Source: Acanthacorydalis orientalis (Eukaryota; Arthropoda; Insecta; Megaloptera; Corydalidae). Taken from it: a DNA stretch of 64,000 nt. The notes under the pieces are model-generated. The model did not search any database. It was not told the origin of the DNA and saw only the letters and a list, made by a program, of their open reading frames with translations. This document shows positions 23,966-37,819 of this stretch, piece after piece (the stretch's first letter is position 1; each line of letters opens with the position of its first letter). The stretch spans positions 5,856,001-5,920,000 of the forward strand of contig CM068320.1 in NCBI GenBank assembly GCA_034766995.1, written 5' to 3'. The position numbers and the translations under genes were made by a program.

Positions 23966-25747
23966 TTGCTGTCTATATGCTGATATAGCCGTTGTCGTCG
24001 ACACGATACCAACAACATTGTATCAAACTGTAATCTTTCTTGTTTTGCGTCTACGAAACGCTCGGAAGCTTTCCGTATGACTGCATCAGTGATACAAACT
24101 CATTAAATATGTACAGTGCGGATATTAAAACTTCCCCTGAAATATTTAATAATTCAGAAGTTGTGGCGGGTACTCGGAAAGCATACAGCATCTACATATA
24201 GTTATAGAACGTACATATTGTACTCACTCTATAGGAAAATGTTCCGCTCGAATATTACTAAAATCAACGTCGAAGAATCACTTTAAATGGTTTTAAATGA
24301 GGTTACAAATATATTAAAAAAACAATAACGTTCGATATTTCATTACTTTAAAACATTATTAATGAAAAGCATGACATGAAATGCAATCATGTACACATTT
24401 ACCTAGCAAATGTTGATTGTGTGCGTGTATGCATAAATATCTGTACATACATTTCTTATATATGCACAACTTTATTATAAACTTTAATTTAATTAATTCA
24501 AAATAACATAGTAAAAAGATTTTTTTTAAATAGATTTCTAATTTAATTTTCTAATTTTTTCCATTATTATAATATAAGTTTATAAATCAGTTTTTACTAA
24601 TGTTGTATAAAAATAAAATTTATAAAAAAACCATAATGTGGTAACTGATTCCACCGTGTGTGAAGGAATATTGGTTTCGTATAGAGTTAAGAGATGTTTA
24701 CTTTAAACAACGGTTTTTAATGCAGTTCATTTCTTATTTTTTTTAAGAATTATACTTGAATTAATTAATTCAATTCTCATTATAGAAAATCATTATATGA
24801 TTATAATTGTGTTTATATAATAATTGAAGATAATAATTTTTTATACAATAATCGTCTATACGGTCTTATATAAACATTAAAAAACATGTGTTTGAAATAA
24901 ATAATGTATATTAGATATTAAACGATTAGGTCCTCCCCCCCCTGGGATGATACTAATTCCCAGCGATATCAATATCGATGGACGCTACTATCATCAAATG
25001 ATCACTTCTATATTTTTTTAGTAGGAAAATTTAATTTTAACAGATTCAAATATAAATTCATGTAAATCGCATGAAATCCAAGGATCTCGTTGTATTCATC
25101 AATTGAAACAGTTAATGCGTAAAAAATAATTTTCATCATTTATAAAATGATTTATTTGTAGTAATTCTTCTAGGAAAAATTATTTATACTAACTGTAGTT
25201 ATATATAAATGAATATGTAATTTTTACTTAATATCTCTCATACATTATAAATATGCTACACAATGTGTTACTGTTAATCCTTATATTTATAAAATTGAAT
25301 AGTTGTAATAATAGAATTGAATATTTTTATCTAACTAATTATTAGAATAATTTAATAATGAAGTAATTTTTATATTAGTTTGGTTTTATTGTAGTCGTAT
25401 AAAGTTTTTTTTTGCGCTGGTATAAACATAAAATTATAAGAAGTTGTAAAAGTTTATAGAATTTTCCATAAAAATATTGTGATGTTTGATAAAAAAAGTT
25501 TTTAATTTAATTTACTTGTTTCTCAAAATGTTTGAGAAACAAAAACTACACTTATCGTTAACATTGCATATGTTATTTTAATAAAAATCTTCAATTGGAT
25601 TTTAAGTACTATACAATATGTCTCGCCAACCATTACGTTATGTAATCAAATAAAAAAGATGAAGTATAATACTACACAATTGAAATGAAATCTGCTACAT
25701 ATATATATTGATTTTTAATATTTTGTATTTATTTCTATTTCTATCTA
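23964..25747. other. AT-rich stretch with a more balanced segment at its start
   Basis: 23964-24260 has more balanced base composition but stops in all frames and no known repeat. A run of eight C at about 24936-24943 is unusual for the window. A 10-bp perfect hairpin (GTTTCTCAAA and its complement) sits near 25519-25541. No gene recognised. Confidence 0.4.
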
Positions 25748-25803
25748 TTAAGTGTAAAAAGTAATTCGGTGCTTTTAAATTGAACCAGTCATTACTGTTT
25801 TAA

Positions 25804-25806
<3 letters not shown>

Positions 25807-25857
<51 letters not shown>
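25807..25857. repeat. (TA)n tract inside MLE-B copy 3, first
   Basis: About 50 bp of TA. In copy 1 the equivalent place has only a short AAATTTAAAATATTTT. Confidence 0.97.
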
Positions 25858-25859
<2 letters not shown>

Positions 25860-25900
25860 CATCGTTTTGGGATTTTGAGATGACAACCTTAACATTTAAA

Positions 25901-25902
<2 letters not shown>

Positions 25903-25962
<60 letters not shown>
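25903..25962. repeat. (TA)n tract inside MLE-B copy 3, second
   Basis: About 60 bp of TA after TTAACATTTAAAAATA. Copy 1 has the same flank followed by CTATACACC and no expansion. Confidence 0.97.
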
Positions 25963-25965
<3 letters not shown>

Positions 25966-26349
25966 CCATGCAGTTAACATAACCTCGCAGAACAATAGTG
26001 AACACGATGGCGTCCAAAAAGCTGCATATTAGGCATGGATACTTTCCCATTCCAGTTGAAGAAAATCTACCAAAGTCACAGTAATAATTTATTAAGGTTT
26101 GAAAAACGGTGTTGTAACGCATAAAATACCAAGAAATAGTAAAATAATGCAAGATATCCGAAATTCATTACGATTTTATCGACTCAAAGCAGTCACATAT
26201 TTTTCGAATATGGGTTCGTTAGTTATCCGATAAATGAAGTAAAATTATACAAAATAATGGAATATATTTTGTGGATTAAAATATAATTCATTTTTTCCAT
26301 TAATATTCATTTTCTGCAAAAATTATACCAAATTAATTTGTTTACCTTA

Positions 26350-27114
26350 GAAATTCATTATTGATGCCAACAGATTATATTTTTATTATTTTATAAAAAC
26401 AGGAAAGTCAGAACATATATTTTCATCAGTAGAATTTTCTATCTTTTATGAATAATTATAATAATATTAGATATTGATAAACTTTGTTATATAAAACCGA
26501 TTGATAAATGAGACATATAATTCAATCAGGTGTTGAATTTATCGAATGTTAATGAGATAATAAAAAGGAAAGCCAATACTATGGATTATAAATATTTTTT
26601 ATCATACAGTTAAAAACTTGCCTTTAATATTAACATTTATTTTGAAATACGGTTAAAATATATTTTAAAAAATGAGTGATATTTCAATACTTTTCTTTAT
26701 ATTGACAATATATAAAAATACAATATTTATAGACCAATTGAATAAAATACGAAAAAGTTGCAAATAAAATAAAAGAACTACTTTGTAAATACAATAAAAG
26801 TTCAATGAAAAAATATTTTTAATACAATTTTTATTAAAAAATTCATATAACACTCTCCAACTAAATTTTATAAAATGGCTGATGAAAAATGAAGGCAATA
26901 AAATCTGAACTCGTATTTAAGTAAATATAAAACTCATGATTCTGTTTATTAAAAAAAGTTTACAAAGTACCATTTTTGTTGGACAAACTTTTGTAATTAA
27001 CACTTTTTTCTTTTCAGGTAAGATATCCGTTTTTATCTGCACTTACTATGATATTCGCAACGTAATAAACTGTGAGTAAACATAAACTTTTACCACTCAT
27101 TTGAAATTTTATAT

Positions 27115-27116
<2 letters not shown>
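26350..27116. other. Gene-free AT-rich stretch
   Basis: The 77-codon minus frame (26665-26898) is F/L/I/N-rich as expected for chance frames in this composition. No supported feature. Confidence 0.45.

Positions 27117-27165
<49 letters not shown>
27117..27165. repeat. (TA)n microsatellite
   Basis: About 48 bp of TA. Confidence 0.97.
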
Positions 27166-27168
<3 letters not shown>

Positions 27169-27254
27169 TTAATGCATTTAAATGAAATTTATTATTTACT
27201 TTCTAAAGTTGATTTTATTAGTTGTCATCTTAATATGCTTTATTCTTATTTGTC

Positions 27255-27257
<3 letters not shown>

Positions 27258-27305
<48 letters not shown>
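27258..27305. repeat. (TA)n at the tail of LINE copy 2
   Basis: About 48 bp of TA joined directly to the CATCATCATCAT retrotransposon tail. Confidence 0.97.
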
Positions 27306-27308
<3 letters not shown>

Positions 27309-27540
27309 TCATCATCATCTTCAGCCCCTGTCAATCCACTGCTGGATAAAGGCCTCTTCCATGACTTTCCATTTTGTTCGATTCAGTGCCTCTCTTTCCA
27401 CAGTTTTCCAATAAAGTTTTTAATATCCTTATCCCATCTGTTCATTGGTCTCTTTCTCGGTCTTTTCATATTCCTTGGTTCCCAGTCAATAATTTCTCTT
27501 GTCCATCGGTTGTCTTCTCTTCTTGCGACATGTCCCGCCC

Positions 27541-27543
<3 letters not shown>
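27306..27543 (-). mobile_element. LINE 3'-end fragment, copy 2 (best preserved)
   Basis: Minus-strand translation from the truncated end gives WAGHVARREDNRWTREIIDW, followed by EPRNMKRPRKRPMNRWDKDI and KNFIGKLWKERH, then a stop. This is the conserved C-terminal region downstream of the reverse transcriptase in many arthropod non-LTR elements. The last coding block (GLTGAEDDD-like) passes into a tail of GAT repeats, seen on the plus strand as CATCATCATCATC, as in RTE- or Jockey-like LINEs with short-repeat tails. The 5' truncation lies in a (TA)n tract. The clade cannot be set from this fragment. Confidence 0.82.

Positions 27544-27580
<37 letters not shown>
27544..27580. repeat. (TA)n at the truncation point of LINE copy 2
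   Basis: About 36 bp of TA. Confidence 0.96.
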
Positions 27581-27582
<2 letters not shown>

Positions 27583-29524
27583 GTAAAAAAGTACATGTTA
27601 TTACTGTTTAATATTTATTTATATAATATCTACTCATAAAATATCTGAACGTTTTAAGATCCATTGTGTAATAAATAAATCATACTTATTTTAAGTAATG
27701 CTCAAACTAATAATGTTAATAAAACAAGTAAATAAATGTACTAAATATTCTTGCTTCACACAACATTCTATGTGAACATTATGTTTCTTACATTTACTTG
27801 TACACAAGACAACGTTCAGTGTTGTCGCTTCCATGTCCTTAACGATTTTTATAACGTATAGCTTGAAACAGTTTCCACCAGCAAGATAATGGAAATTTTC
27901 AAGTATTATTTGTTATCCCAAAAAATTTATACATAACACTACGTTACCAGATCTAAACATTTGAAGTAGACGGAACAAAATTTTCTACATAAATGTCTAT
28001 ATTGTGGTATATATTCGCATGATATATTTACTGCAGAAAAAACATCAAATAAATTTATTTTTTACATAAAGTGTACTAATCTATACGAATAAATGAATAT
28101 GTGATTTAATCAGTTTTTTTTTTACAAAATAAGTCTCTTGTTTTTGAATATAAATGGAAATAATTGTCGGACAAAATTATTGAAGAAGTGTTTAATTTAA
28201 TCTGATATTAATCATCTCTAACTAGGATCACATAATATAATAAATTGTTAATATTTTTTACTGTATATTTTATTTCGTCATTTACATAAACAAATTTTCT
28301 TTAATAGGTAATATTAGATTTTAAATATTAATTGAAGTAGAAAAGTGTATGAATTTCTTTTCATTTTTAATCCAATCTGTATTTTTTCAAAAAAATAAGA
28401 ATAATTCTACGTTTTTTCTTTTATATTTTTGAAAGAAAAAAAATTATTTGATCAAACTTAAAAATCACTTCTTGTTGTTTATAATAACAATTTTAAGTTT
28501 AAAGATTTTAAAATATTACAATAGACAAAAGTATTCAAAAATATAAATTTATGAATGGTTGGTATCGTAAATTTGGATGAAAATAGTTTTTTCAATGATT
28601 ATTTCTGTCAAATTTATTAATATTATTACTTATTACAACAGTAGATTCAATGTAAAATTGTTACATTACAACAAACGGAACATTTTTTTCTAATTGTAAT
28701 TTTCAAAATATTTTTTAGAAATTTAAACGCGACAACATTATAACAATATACTATCTTGATCAATAAGCTGATAAGTTTGCAGGCTGTAGGAAAAATGAGA
28801 TATAATTAATAAAAAAAGCATTGAAAGAAAGAATAAATAAGTTACACTTCCTATAAAAATTAGTATATTTTTATTCAGTTATAGAAATTTGTAACAGTTT
28901 TTTTATCAGTTATCTTACTATCATATTTTTACTGCCTCCCAATCCACATTCTGAAAAACAACTCAATTTTTAATGAATTAAAATGGTACAAATAATCTTA
29001 TTCTAATTTTTTAAAAAATACTCTCTGTATTCATTAACTACATTCAAGAAAATAGAACCAATTCTTAGTTCTTCTTAAATATTTTTCTGTCACATTCCAC
29101 AATGTAATGTTCTTGTTTTAGAAGATTAATAAAAATACTGAAAATTGAAAGTATTAATTATTCTAAGTACCACAAAAAGTCGGCCTCAAATCTTATATAC
29201 AGCTTGAAATTGGAAAAAAATAATTTTATAAACTTTTATGAATTTCTGTAATTGTCTCCTTCAACCATAATTAAAAATGGTTGTATTCAAATTATATATT
29301 TATTTCATACATATTTATATCATACACTATCCACAAAAAGTAAGATTTTCTATTAATATGATAAAATAATCACTTTAAATTGAAAATAAAAACATCATTT
29401 AATAAAAACTTTTTTCAGGTATGATTATGTGTGAATTAAAATTGTTCAATTCCACTGAATAAATGACTTCACTTTTATTCAATAAAATCTTCAATATATC
29501 TGCACACATTTAATTTTAAAACAA

Positions 29525-29528
<4 letters not shown>
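27581..29528. other. Gene-free AT-rich stretch
   Basis: No open frame, repeat family member or RNA-like structure noticed in nearly 2 kb. Confidence 0.5.
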
Positions 29529-29585
<57 letters not shown>

Positions 29586-29586
29586 C
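29529..29586. repeat. (TA)n microsatellite
   Basis: Two TA tracts interrupted by AAATATA. Confidence 0.96.
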
Positions 29587-29762
29587 GAATATGACATTAG
29601 ATATATTCTTTTTAAATTATCAATAAGAATAAATTTAAAACAAAAATTTATTCAAAATGACAAAAGACACAAAATATATGTAAATGACATGTAAATGACA
29701 CAAGTTTAAATTATTACATCTTTTAAAATAGTGAATTTTCATATTTTACATAATTCCAAATA
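29587..29762. other. AT-rich spacer
   Basis: Contains a small tandem duplication of ATGTAAATGAC near 29676-29700. Confidence 0.5.
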
Positions 29763-30326
29763 ATAGGAGGTTGCATTGAAAGCCACTGTTCATGTATAGA
29801 TGGCTCTAGGTGCGTATGCTGTGGTGACAGATATCTCTTATGACATTTTGAAGTGTAAACATTTCCCACTAAAATTCAGTCATCAGACGCCATCCTTTGT
29901 TTATACAAGTGGTTTTCTATAACCGAATTTAAATGGAACGCGATAAGTTATTTTTCCGATGTATACTTCTACATTAAGTTAATTTGAAAAAAGTACAGCT
30001 GAAGCTCATTACGAAAACTTATGAAGAATCTGCTCCATCTAAAACAGTAAAAAAAAAAAACAAGAAAACAGTCCGATCAACATACACAACTTACTTTGGA
30101 AGATACACATTTCCATAACTACGGAAAAGTCGAAAATTGTATTACTGAATGAATTGACTCAAAAGACATACCATTTGTTTGTCGCGGAATTCAACTTTTG
30201 CCAGGAAAGTGGGAAAAAGTCAGAGCTTCCGAGCGAAAATACTTCGATTAATGTATTCACACATTTTTGTTATTGAAATAAATAGTCTAAAAACACAAAA
30301 AGGTGGCTTTCAATGCAATCTCCTAA
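29763..30326 (+). mobile_element. MLE-F: mariner remnant with both ends, core deleted (564 bp)
   Basis: Terminal repeats ATAGGAGGTTGCATTGAAAG and the complement of CTTTCAATGCAATCTCCTAA, flanked by TA (29761-29762, 30327-30328). The N-terminal coding start and the C-terminal end are present, but the intervening catalytic region of about 0.75 kb is gone. Confidence 0.88.
29933..30265 (+). pseudogene. MLE-F transposase remnants (N- and C-terminal pieces)
   Basis: From the ATG at 29933 the frame reads MERDKLFFRCILLH, then a stop, and further on KTYEESAPSKT. This fits the first helix region of mariner transposases, which typically reads Y-ESAPSKTT near residue 30-40. After a junction near 30050-30110 the sequence becomes C-terminal: ITEWIDSKDIPFVCRGIQLL and PGKWEKVRASERKYFD, the usual closing block, with its stop at about 30250. 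A different frame open at 30179-30391 is a shadow of this. No catalytic residue is left. Confidence 0.78.
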
Positions 30327-30717
30327 TACTTATTTTGAAACTAATACTACGTTATTTAGAACATGTTTTTTTCTATAAAAAACGAAAATAAATCAATTTT
30401 CTTAGTTTCGATTTAAACGTGGGTCTGACATATAATTTTTTAATAATGTTTACTATGTTTATCTAGTAACTCGTTCTTGTTAAGGTATTAATAAATTTAT
30501 AAACATCTTATTAAATATTCTATTGTGTACAGTTTGCGTAAGGGTTTCCATTGTTTAATAAACTGACAAAATACATTTGAAATCAAATTTATTAAATATT
30601 AATACTGCACCAAAACTTTTGCCTTATGTAATTTACAGTCTTAATTTTTAACATTTTGTGTACTGAAAGTACACTGAACAGGATAACTGTTCCGAGTTTA
30701 AATTTTAATTAATATTA
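30327..30717. other. AT-rich spacer
   Basis: No feature seen. Confidence 0.5.
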
Positions 30718-30742
30718 AATATATATATATATATATATATAT
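30718..30742. repeat. (TA)n microsatellite
   Basis: About 25 bp of TA. Confidence 0.93.
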
Positions 30743-31148
30743 CTTATATTAATTTAACTCTATCATTAATAAAAATATTATTTTCAAAATTAGAATTAGA
30801 TAAAATATACATATTGATTTATCACTGGAGTGCCGATGTTCTCGTTTCTGTTTGAAACTGACATTAATATTTATAATAAACTGTTACAACTCATAACTTA
30901 TGCGAATTAATAACAACAAGAAGAATAATTTATAAAATTATTCTTTAGTATAAAGTAAATAATATAATAAAGAGTATTAGTATTCATAAAATAATAAAAT
31001 TGTATATACTTACATGTGCTGCTCAACCTGAAACTTTTAACATTTAAAATAACTATAGAAGAAAATTATATTTCACCCAAAGTCAATCTTGTTACAAATA
31101 ATGTAATACTATTCTATTTTTCTTAAAAAATATTTTTCCACTGTAATA
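30743..31148. other. AT-rich spacer
   Basis: No feature seen before the TA duplication of MLE-A copy 4. Confidence 0.5.
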
Positions 31149-31745
31149 TTAGATTGGTAGAAAAATAAATACGGTTTATAACCTTCAAATTCATATACAT
31201 TTTGGATTTTTTGATTTTCCTGTCTGTTTTAAGTGGTCCAGAACTGCTGGATAACTAATACTTAACTTCTGTGCAAGATCTCAAATTATTGTGCGTGGTT
31301 ATGATTCAATTAACGTCTTTAGTTTATCGTTATGAACTGAAGAAGGACGTCCTTGAGCTTTTTCATCTTGAAGACTTTCGTCCCCAGTACGAAATTTTTG
31401 GAACCAGTTATGCATAGTACGTTGCTGGACAAACCGACACCAAAAGCATCGTTTAATTTACAAGCAGTTTCTGCTGATTTATGATCCGTTTTGAACTTAC
31501 ATGAAAAAATACTTTTATTTGCTTCTTTTTCATCTTTAATTCAATATCTCAATTCGAAACAAAATTAATAATAAAACCAAAGTCAATGTTACCAAAATAG
31601 AGACCGTAAAATGTAATCTAAAATGATATATAATATGTAATAAATGATATATTAGCATGAATACGACGAAATGACACTTTTAATTAAAAAAATTAAGGTT
31701 AGAATTCAGAAAACAAAAATCGCAATTATTTTCCTATTGACCTAA
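31149..31745 (-). mobile_element. MLE-A copy 4: internally deleted mariner (597 bp)
   Basis: Complete minus-strand copy with TA on both sides (31147-31148, 31746-31747). Ends read TTAGATTGGTAGAAAAATAA and, at the high end, TTTTCCTATTGACCTAA. The transposase start codon is intact (CAT at 31531-31533), followed in degenerate form by the mariner N-terminus; the helix-turn-helix block precedes the common deletion junction, and the catalytic region is absent. A short duplication (AAATGATATATAATATGTAA) near 31621-31655 explains the extra length. Confidence 0.9.
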
Positions 31746-32057
31746 TATTATCACAAACCATTTTACAATTTCTTATACAATGAATACATCAGTTACTTAT
31801 ATAAAGTGGATATTATATATATTTATATATATATACTATAATCGGAAAATAGAATATTTACCATATGATCAAAAGGTGATATATTTTTAGTGCCATCTCT
31901 ATCTTGAGTTGATGTTTGTTTGAAATTCATAATTTTAAATTGCCACTTTCGTGAAATACACTACTATTTACTATGTTTGATGTTTAGCAATAAAGTAATA
32001 ACTGATTAAAATCCTAAAAACATTAAAAAATATTATAAATGTAATATTTTATATCTG
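31746..32057. other. AT-rich spacer
   Basis: No feature beyond short TA runs at 31815-31835. Confidence 0.5.
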
Positions 32058-32158
32058 TGATCACAATGGTATTTTGTCCTGAAGGTCTTCTTCCGATAGG
32101 ATCAACTGTAAGTCTATTCTTTGCGACCGGTTTAGGAATGTGTGCCATCTTCTGGTAG
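32058..32158 (-). repeat. GAAGATG-core dispersed repeat
   Basis: On the minus strand: CTACCAGAAGATGGCACACA, then CCTAAACCGGTCGCAAAGAA, then ACAGTTGATCCTATCGGAAG. It aligns over about 100 bp with 37820-37920 and about 70 bp with the complement of 37663-37736. Non-coding. It resembles the terminal repeats of Penelope-like or other retroelements only in the GAAGATGG-GAAAC spacing. Confidence 0.65.
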
Positions 32159-33773
32159 ATTCTAAATATTGTAAAAAAAAGTTTTATATAATCCAATCAT
32201 GTATTTAACTAAATATATTTTTTATTTTGAATTGCGCTTTTTATGTACGATGATAACTTTGCATTATAAAAAAATACTTAATTATATGATATTGTTTTCA
32301 ATTTTAAGTTATTTATAAGTGATATGAAATTATTATCATGCATATCCTCTTTTCTACTTTTTATAGTTCTCTAAAAAATTTTGTGTTTGGAGTAATTTTA
32401 TTTCGTTTTTTTATAGTTTTTTATTATTGCTAAAAGAATGAAAATTAATATTCGTTAATGGAAATATAATCACTCATGATTTGTAGTTGTCTAGAAACAG
32501 TAAAGAGGAAAGAACGTTTAGTTAACTAAATTGTCATATCAACTCAAGCTGATAGATACGCTAGTGTTACACGTCGCCGATTTGATGGTAGAATGTCCAA
32601 TGTTGTAGTTTATGGTACTAAATAATGTAAATACCAGCCGTGCAAATATATAAATATACTGTTTATAACAATATATGTGAAAAATAATGCATTCATATAT
32701 AAATTAAGTAATGATAATATGAGTATATACAGAAATAATAAATATAGATGTAAATAGTTTTATATAAATAGTTTTACTCAATTTATAATTACTAACACCG
32801 TGTTTTATACTGATGCTACATCGTTTAGTGAACGAGCAGGCAAGCAAGATACTACAAACAGATGAAATACGATATTTTGTGTGTTATAATTAAATAATAA
32901 ATTTACCTAGAATAATCAAATTATTTATGAAAAGTCATTAAAATATATATTATAACAGTATTTAAAATTTACATATTTACAAAAAAAGATCTCAAAATCC
33001 GTGTAATTATATAAATGAGATTCTATACCTTTCTTCAGAATAGATTGATTTTTTCGGCATAGATTCGGAAGATTTAAGAACAAAAATTGCAATATTTTAT
33101 TTTATAATAGTTATCAAACAACACTCAAAATATTTTTAAATTCAAAGTATAAAGGAGTATTAATTAAAAAAAAGATTCGTTTTCTTCTTCTTCTTATGCA
33201 TTTCATAAAGAATATTACCAGACTGTCCACTATAACTAAAGTTTGCTAATATGTGTTTTAACTTGTAGTAGGTTATAAAATATTTCCTTTAAGATATACA
33301 AGAAAGTTAATATTTTTATCTATGATAATCGATTAACTGTGAAATTCATTTATAATATTTTTTCAATTAAAATGTCAAAAATATAATGTAAAATATATAC
33401 CTTGAAACATTACATAATTATAAAAACATTAAATTGTAATTCAATTAAAAGCTTAAATGAAAAACATTTTATCGTATATACGTACATAAATATATTTATA
33501 TACATTGAAACAATAAAAATATAATGTTTTTATATTGTAACTGTTAACAAAACTTTAAAAAAATCATTAAGAGCATAAACGCCTCAGTCATTTTTATATG
33601 ACTTTAATTAATTGATTAAGTTCAGTTGTTGATCAATATATTACAAGTTAAATTTGACCGTTGGGAACTGGTAGTTGTTTTTTATGAGAACGATTATCTT
33701 TCTGCTCACATAACATCTTTTTGGGTTTTAGTATATTAAAATTTATAAATAATTTAATTTCCTAGCAGGAAAT
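32159..33773. other. Gene-free AT-rich stretch
   Basis: A slightly richer patch at 32515-32600 (CACGTCGCCGATTTGATGGT) has no open frame of note. Nothing else supported. Confidence 0.45.
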
Positions 33774-34075
<302 letters not shown>

Positions 34076-34139
34076 ATATATGTATTCACTTGTAAATTTC
34101 AATTTAATAACACTGTTAAAACTCAAATTTACCATTTTA

Positions 34140-34702
34140 TGAGATTGGTAGGAACATAATTGTGGATTTGTTTTCTGAATTCTAGCCCTAATTGTTTTCA
34201 ATGAAAATGTCATTTCGTCATGTTCATGTTAATATATCATTTTAGAGTATATTTTTCGATGTGTATTTTGGTAACATCGCCTTTGGTTTTATTATTAATT
34301 TCGTTTCACATTGTGTTATTGAATTAAATATGCAAAAGAAAAAATAAGGGAATTTTTTGTATGAATTCAAAAAGTGTGGTATTGCAGCAGAAACTGCTCG
34401 TAAACTAAGCAATGCTTTTGGTGTGGGCACTGTTAAGGTACGTACGGTGTAATAGTGATTCCAAAAATTTCATACTGGGGACGAAAGTCTTGAAGATAAA
34501 GAAGGTCGCGGACGTTCTTCGTCAGCTCATAACAATCAACTGAAGAAGTTATTGAATCAGAACCACGCACAACAATTCGAGAGCTTGCACAAAAGTAAGA
34601 CGTTATTCATCCAACAGTTCGAAACCACTTAAAACTACTACCTGAGAAAAATGTATATGAATTTGAAGGTCATAAACCGAAATTATTTTTCTGCCAACTT
34701 AA
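34140..34702 (+). mobile_element. MLE-A copy 5: internally deleted mariner (563 bp)
   Basis: TA duplication intact (34138-34139, 34703-34704); ends TGAGATTGGTAGGAACATAA and GCCAACTTAA inverted. The ATG at 34329 is present, but the frame stops after MQKKK. Out-of-frame blocks still show the TAGCAGCAGAAACTGCTCGT helix and the LARKL-like segment. The deletion junction falls after the helix-turn-helix block near 34625-34650. The catalytic domain is absent. Confidence 0.9.
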
Positions 34703-35606
34703 TAATTACAGTTAATCTTTAATCGTAGAATTGTATTAAAATCTATATTTAAGAAAAAACTATTTAATACGGAAATGTTAAATTTTTCGTGCGGTGGTGT
34801 ACATTAAAAGAAGCCATAATTAAAAAAAATTGTTCAGGCGAATAACTTAAAGATTTTTTGTTAGAATAACTACATTATTTTAAAAAATAGTAACTCAAAA
34901 GCTACTATAATAGTAAAAGTCTACTTTTGAAGTTTTCTATATAAAAATGTATAGTATGTTGTTTTACAAGGTTAATTCACAAAACGTATTGTTTTATTTC
35001 GGCCACTTGTAAAACGTGTATATATATTAATTTATAAATATCATTATCTTTAGTCTTTAACGAAACACTAGTTAATAGCAGTATTTTCCAAATTCTTTCA
35101 ATTTAAATAAACCGATATAACTCCAATTAATTTTCACACATTTTTTTATAACTTTACTGTTTTAATTTCAATTTATGTTTTTCTTAATCACTAAAGATAA
35201 TCTTTTGTTATTTCTATGAATTATTTTGCCACTATGATTACTTTCAAGTCAGATGTGTTTTTTAGATTTAACTTTTTATGACTTTTATAAAGTCTCAGTC
35301 TTAAGTTGTACAAGCTACTGTAAATTGAAAATTTATTGAACTATTATATATACATATAACTTTGTGATTTTATTTTCTAAGGAACATTGCTTAGAATTAG
35401 CTACTGTTGTAATAAATATGGATAGAATTTTTATATTATCAATAAGTGAACTTTAAATAAATGAACTTTAAAAATATATAATTCTTAAAGACTTTAAGGA
35501 TATATTTAGTATTAATTGGATATTTACTTATGTATGAATTTTTTTAGAAAGTATTTTTTGAACTATATTTACATTTTTAGATATTTAAAATTACTTTATA
35601 ATACAT

Positions 35607-35610
<4 letters not shown>
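34703..35610. other. Gene-free AT-rich stretch
   Basis: No supported feature. Confidence 0.5.
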
Positions 35611-35664
<54 letters not shown>

Positions 35665-35668
35665 TGTG
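35611..35668. repeat. (TA)n microsatellite
   Basis: About 50 bp of TA then CATATATGTG. Confidence 0.97.
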
Positions 35669-35835
35669 TATTATATAAATGGTTAATTTATCTGCTTGAG
35701 GATGTTTATATAAATAAAAATAGAATATAAGAAACTGAAGAACTAAACAGAAAAGTGGAAAGAGTAAAAGGAAATAGTTAAAGAAAAATAAATATATCTG
35801 TGTTGTAATGAAAAATCTGTTTCGGAAATAAAAGA

Positions 35836-35836
<1 letters not shown>

Positions 35837-35886
<50 letters not shown>
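35837..35886. repeat. (TA)n microsatellite
   Basis: About 48 bp of TA bordering the G+C-rich island. Confidence 0.97.
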
Positions 35887-35889
<3 letters not shown>

Positions 35890-36250
35890 ATGACATAAAC
35901 ATGAGCAACGTATAGCTCGAAGCTATAGCGTTGGTAATAGCAATAGCTCGGTACGCATAGCCGGGTAAGCGGGGACGAAACTAGAGAAGCTCAGCAGGCA
36001 AGCGCGCTTTGGAATGTGGATATTAAAATTCCACAAGTCGGGTGTATGCGCGTGTTGCCACCGCCTGAGGTTAAGCTGATGGCCTCCCGGCAGTCAAGCA
36101 TAGTTGGCTTCCTTAACTGTCCATTAAATTCTGACCGACTGCTATAGTGTGCGGCTGGGTTCATGTGCTGAATATGCTTTCGCCGGCTGCCCGCTAAATA
36201 GTTATAGTAGTTGAAAAACGCCAGTCTTCTTCATTCACGTAGCATTACAT
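35887..36250. other. G+C-rich island of unknown origin, bounded by microsatellites
   Basis: The most G+C-rich stretch in the window outside transposase sequence. It contains many short self-complementary words (TAGCTCGAAGCTATAGC, GCAAGCGCGCTT, GCCGGCTGCCCGC, a GGAATGTGG/CCACA pair), suggesting a structured RNA or a retroelement leader. All frames contain stops. No clear tRNA A and B boxes; a GGTTCATGTGC near 36150 is only a partial B-box match. TA tracts lie before it, and a CA-rich stretch with a further long TA tract follows. It could be a SINE, the 5' end of a LINE, or imported DNA; none is supported over the others. Confidence 0.4.
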
Positions 36251-37662
<1,412 letters not shown>

Positions 37663-37736
37663 GAATTCTCTCCTTATTGGATCACCTGAAAGTCTACTGT
37701 CTACAATCGGTTTCAGAACGTGTGCCTTTCAGGTTG
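37663..37736 (-). repeat. GAAGATG-core dispersed repeat, left arm of an inverted pair
   Basis: On the minus strand: ACCTGAAAGGCACACGTTCT, GAAACCGATTGTAGACAGTA, GACTTTCAGGTGATCC. It aligns with 32058-32158 (minus) and with the right arm at 37820. Confidence 0.65.
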
Positions 37737-37819
37737 GTTTTCAAAAGTTTTCACATTCTCTTCCCTAAAGTCTCTTTCTCAAAGAGTCTTCAAGTCTTCA
37801 TCCCACGTCACGTCATATC

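Larger units (their letters stand above)
25748..26349 (+). mobile_element. MLE-B copy 3: deleted mariner containing two (TA)n expansions
   Basis: Starts TTAAGTGTAAAAAGTAATTC after TA at 25746-25747 and ends near 26349 with ATACCAAATTAATTTGTTTA and CCTTAG, the imperfect inverted end. The body matches MLE-B copy 1 at both ends and copy 2 in the transposase start (GTCCAAAAAGCTGCATATTA, CATTCCAGTTGAAGAAAAT). Two (TA)n tracts (25807-25857, 25903-25962) are present only in this copy. Only short frames remain, starting [20 protein letters not shown] near 26007. Confidence 0.75.
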
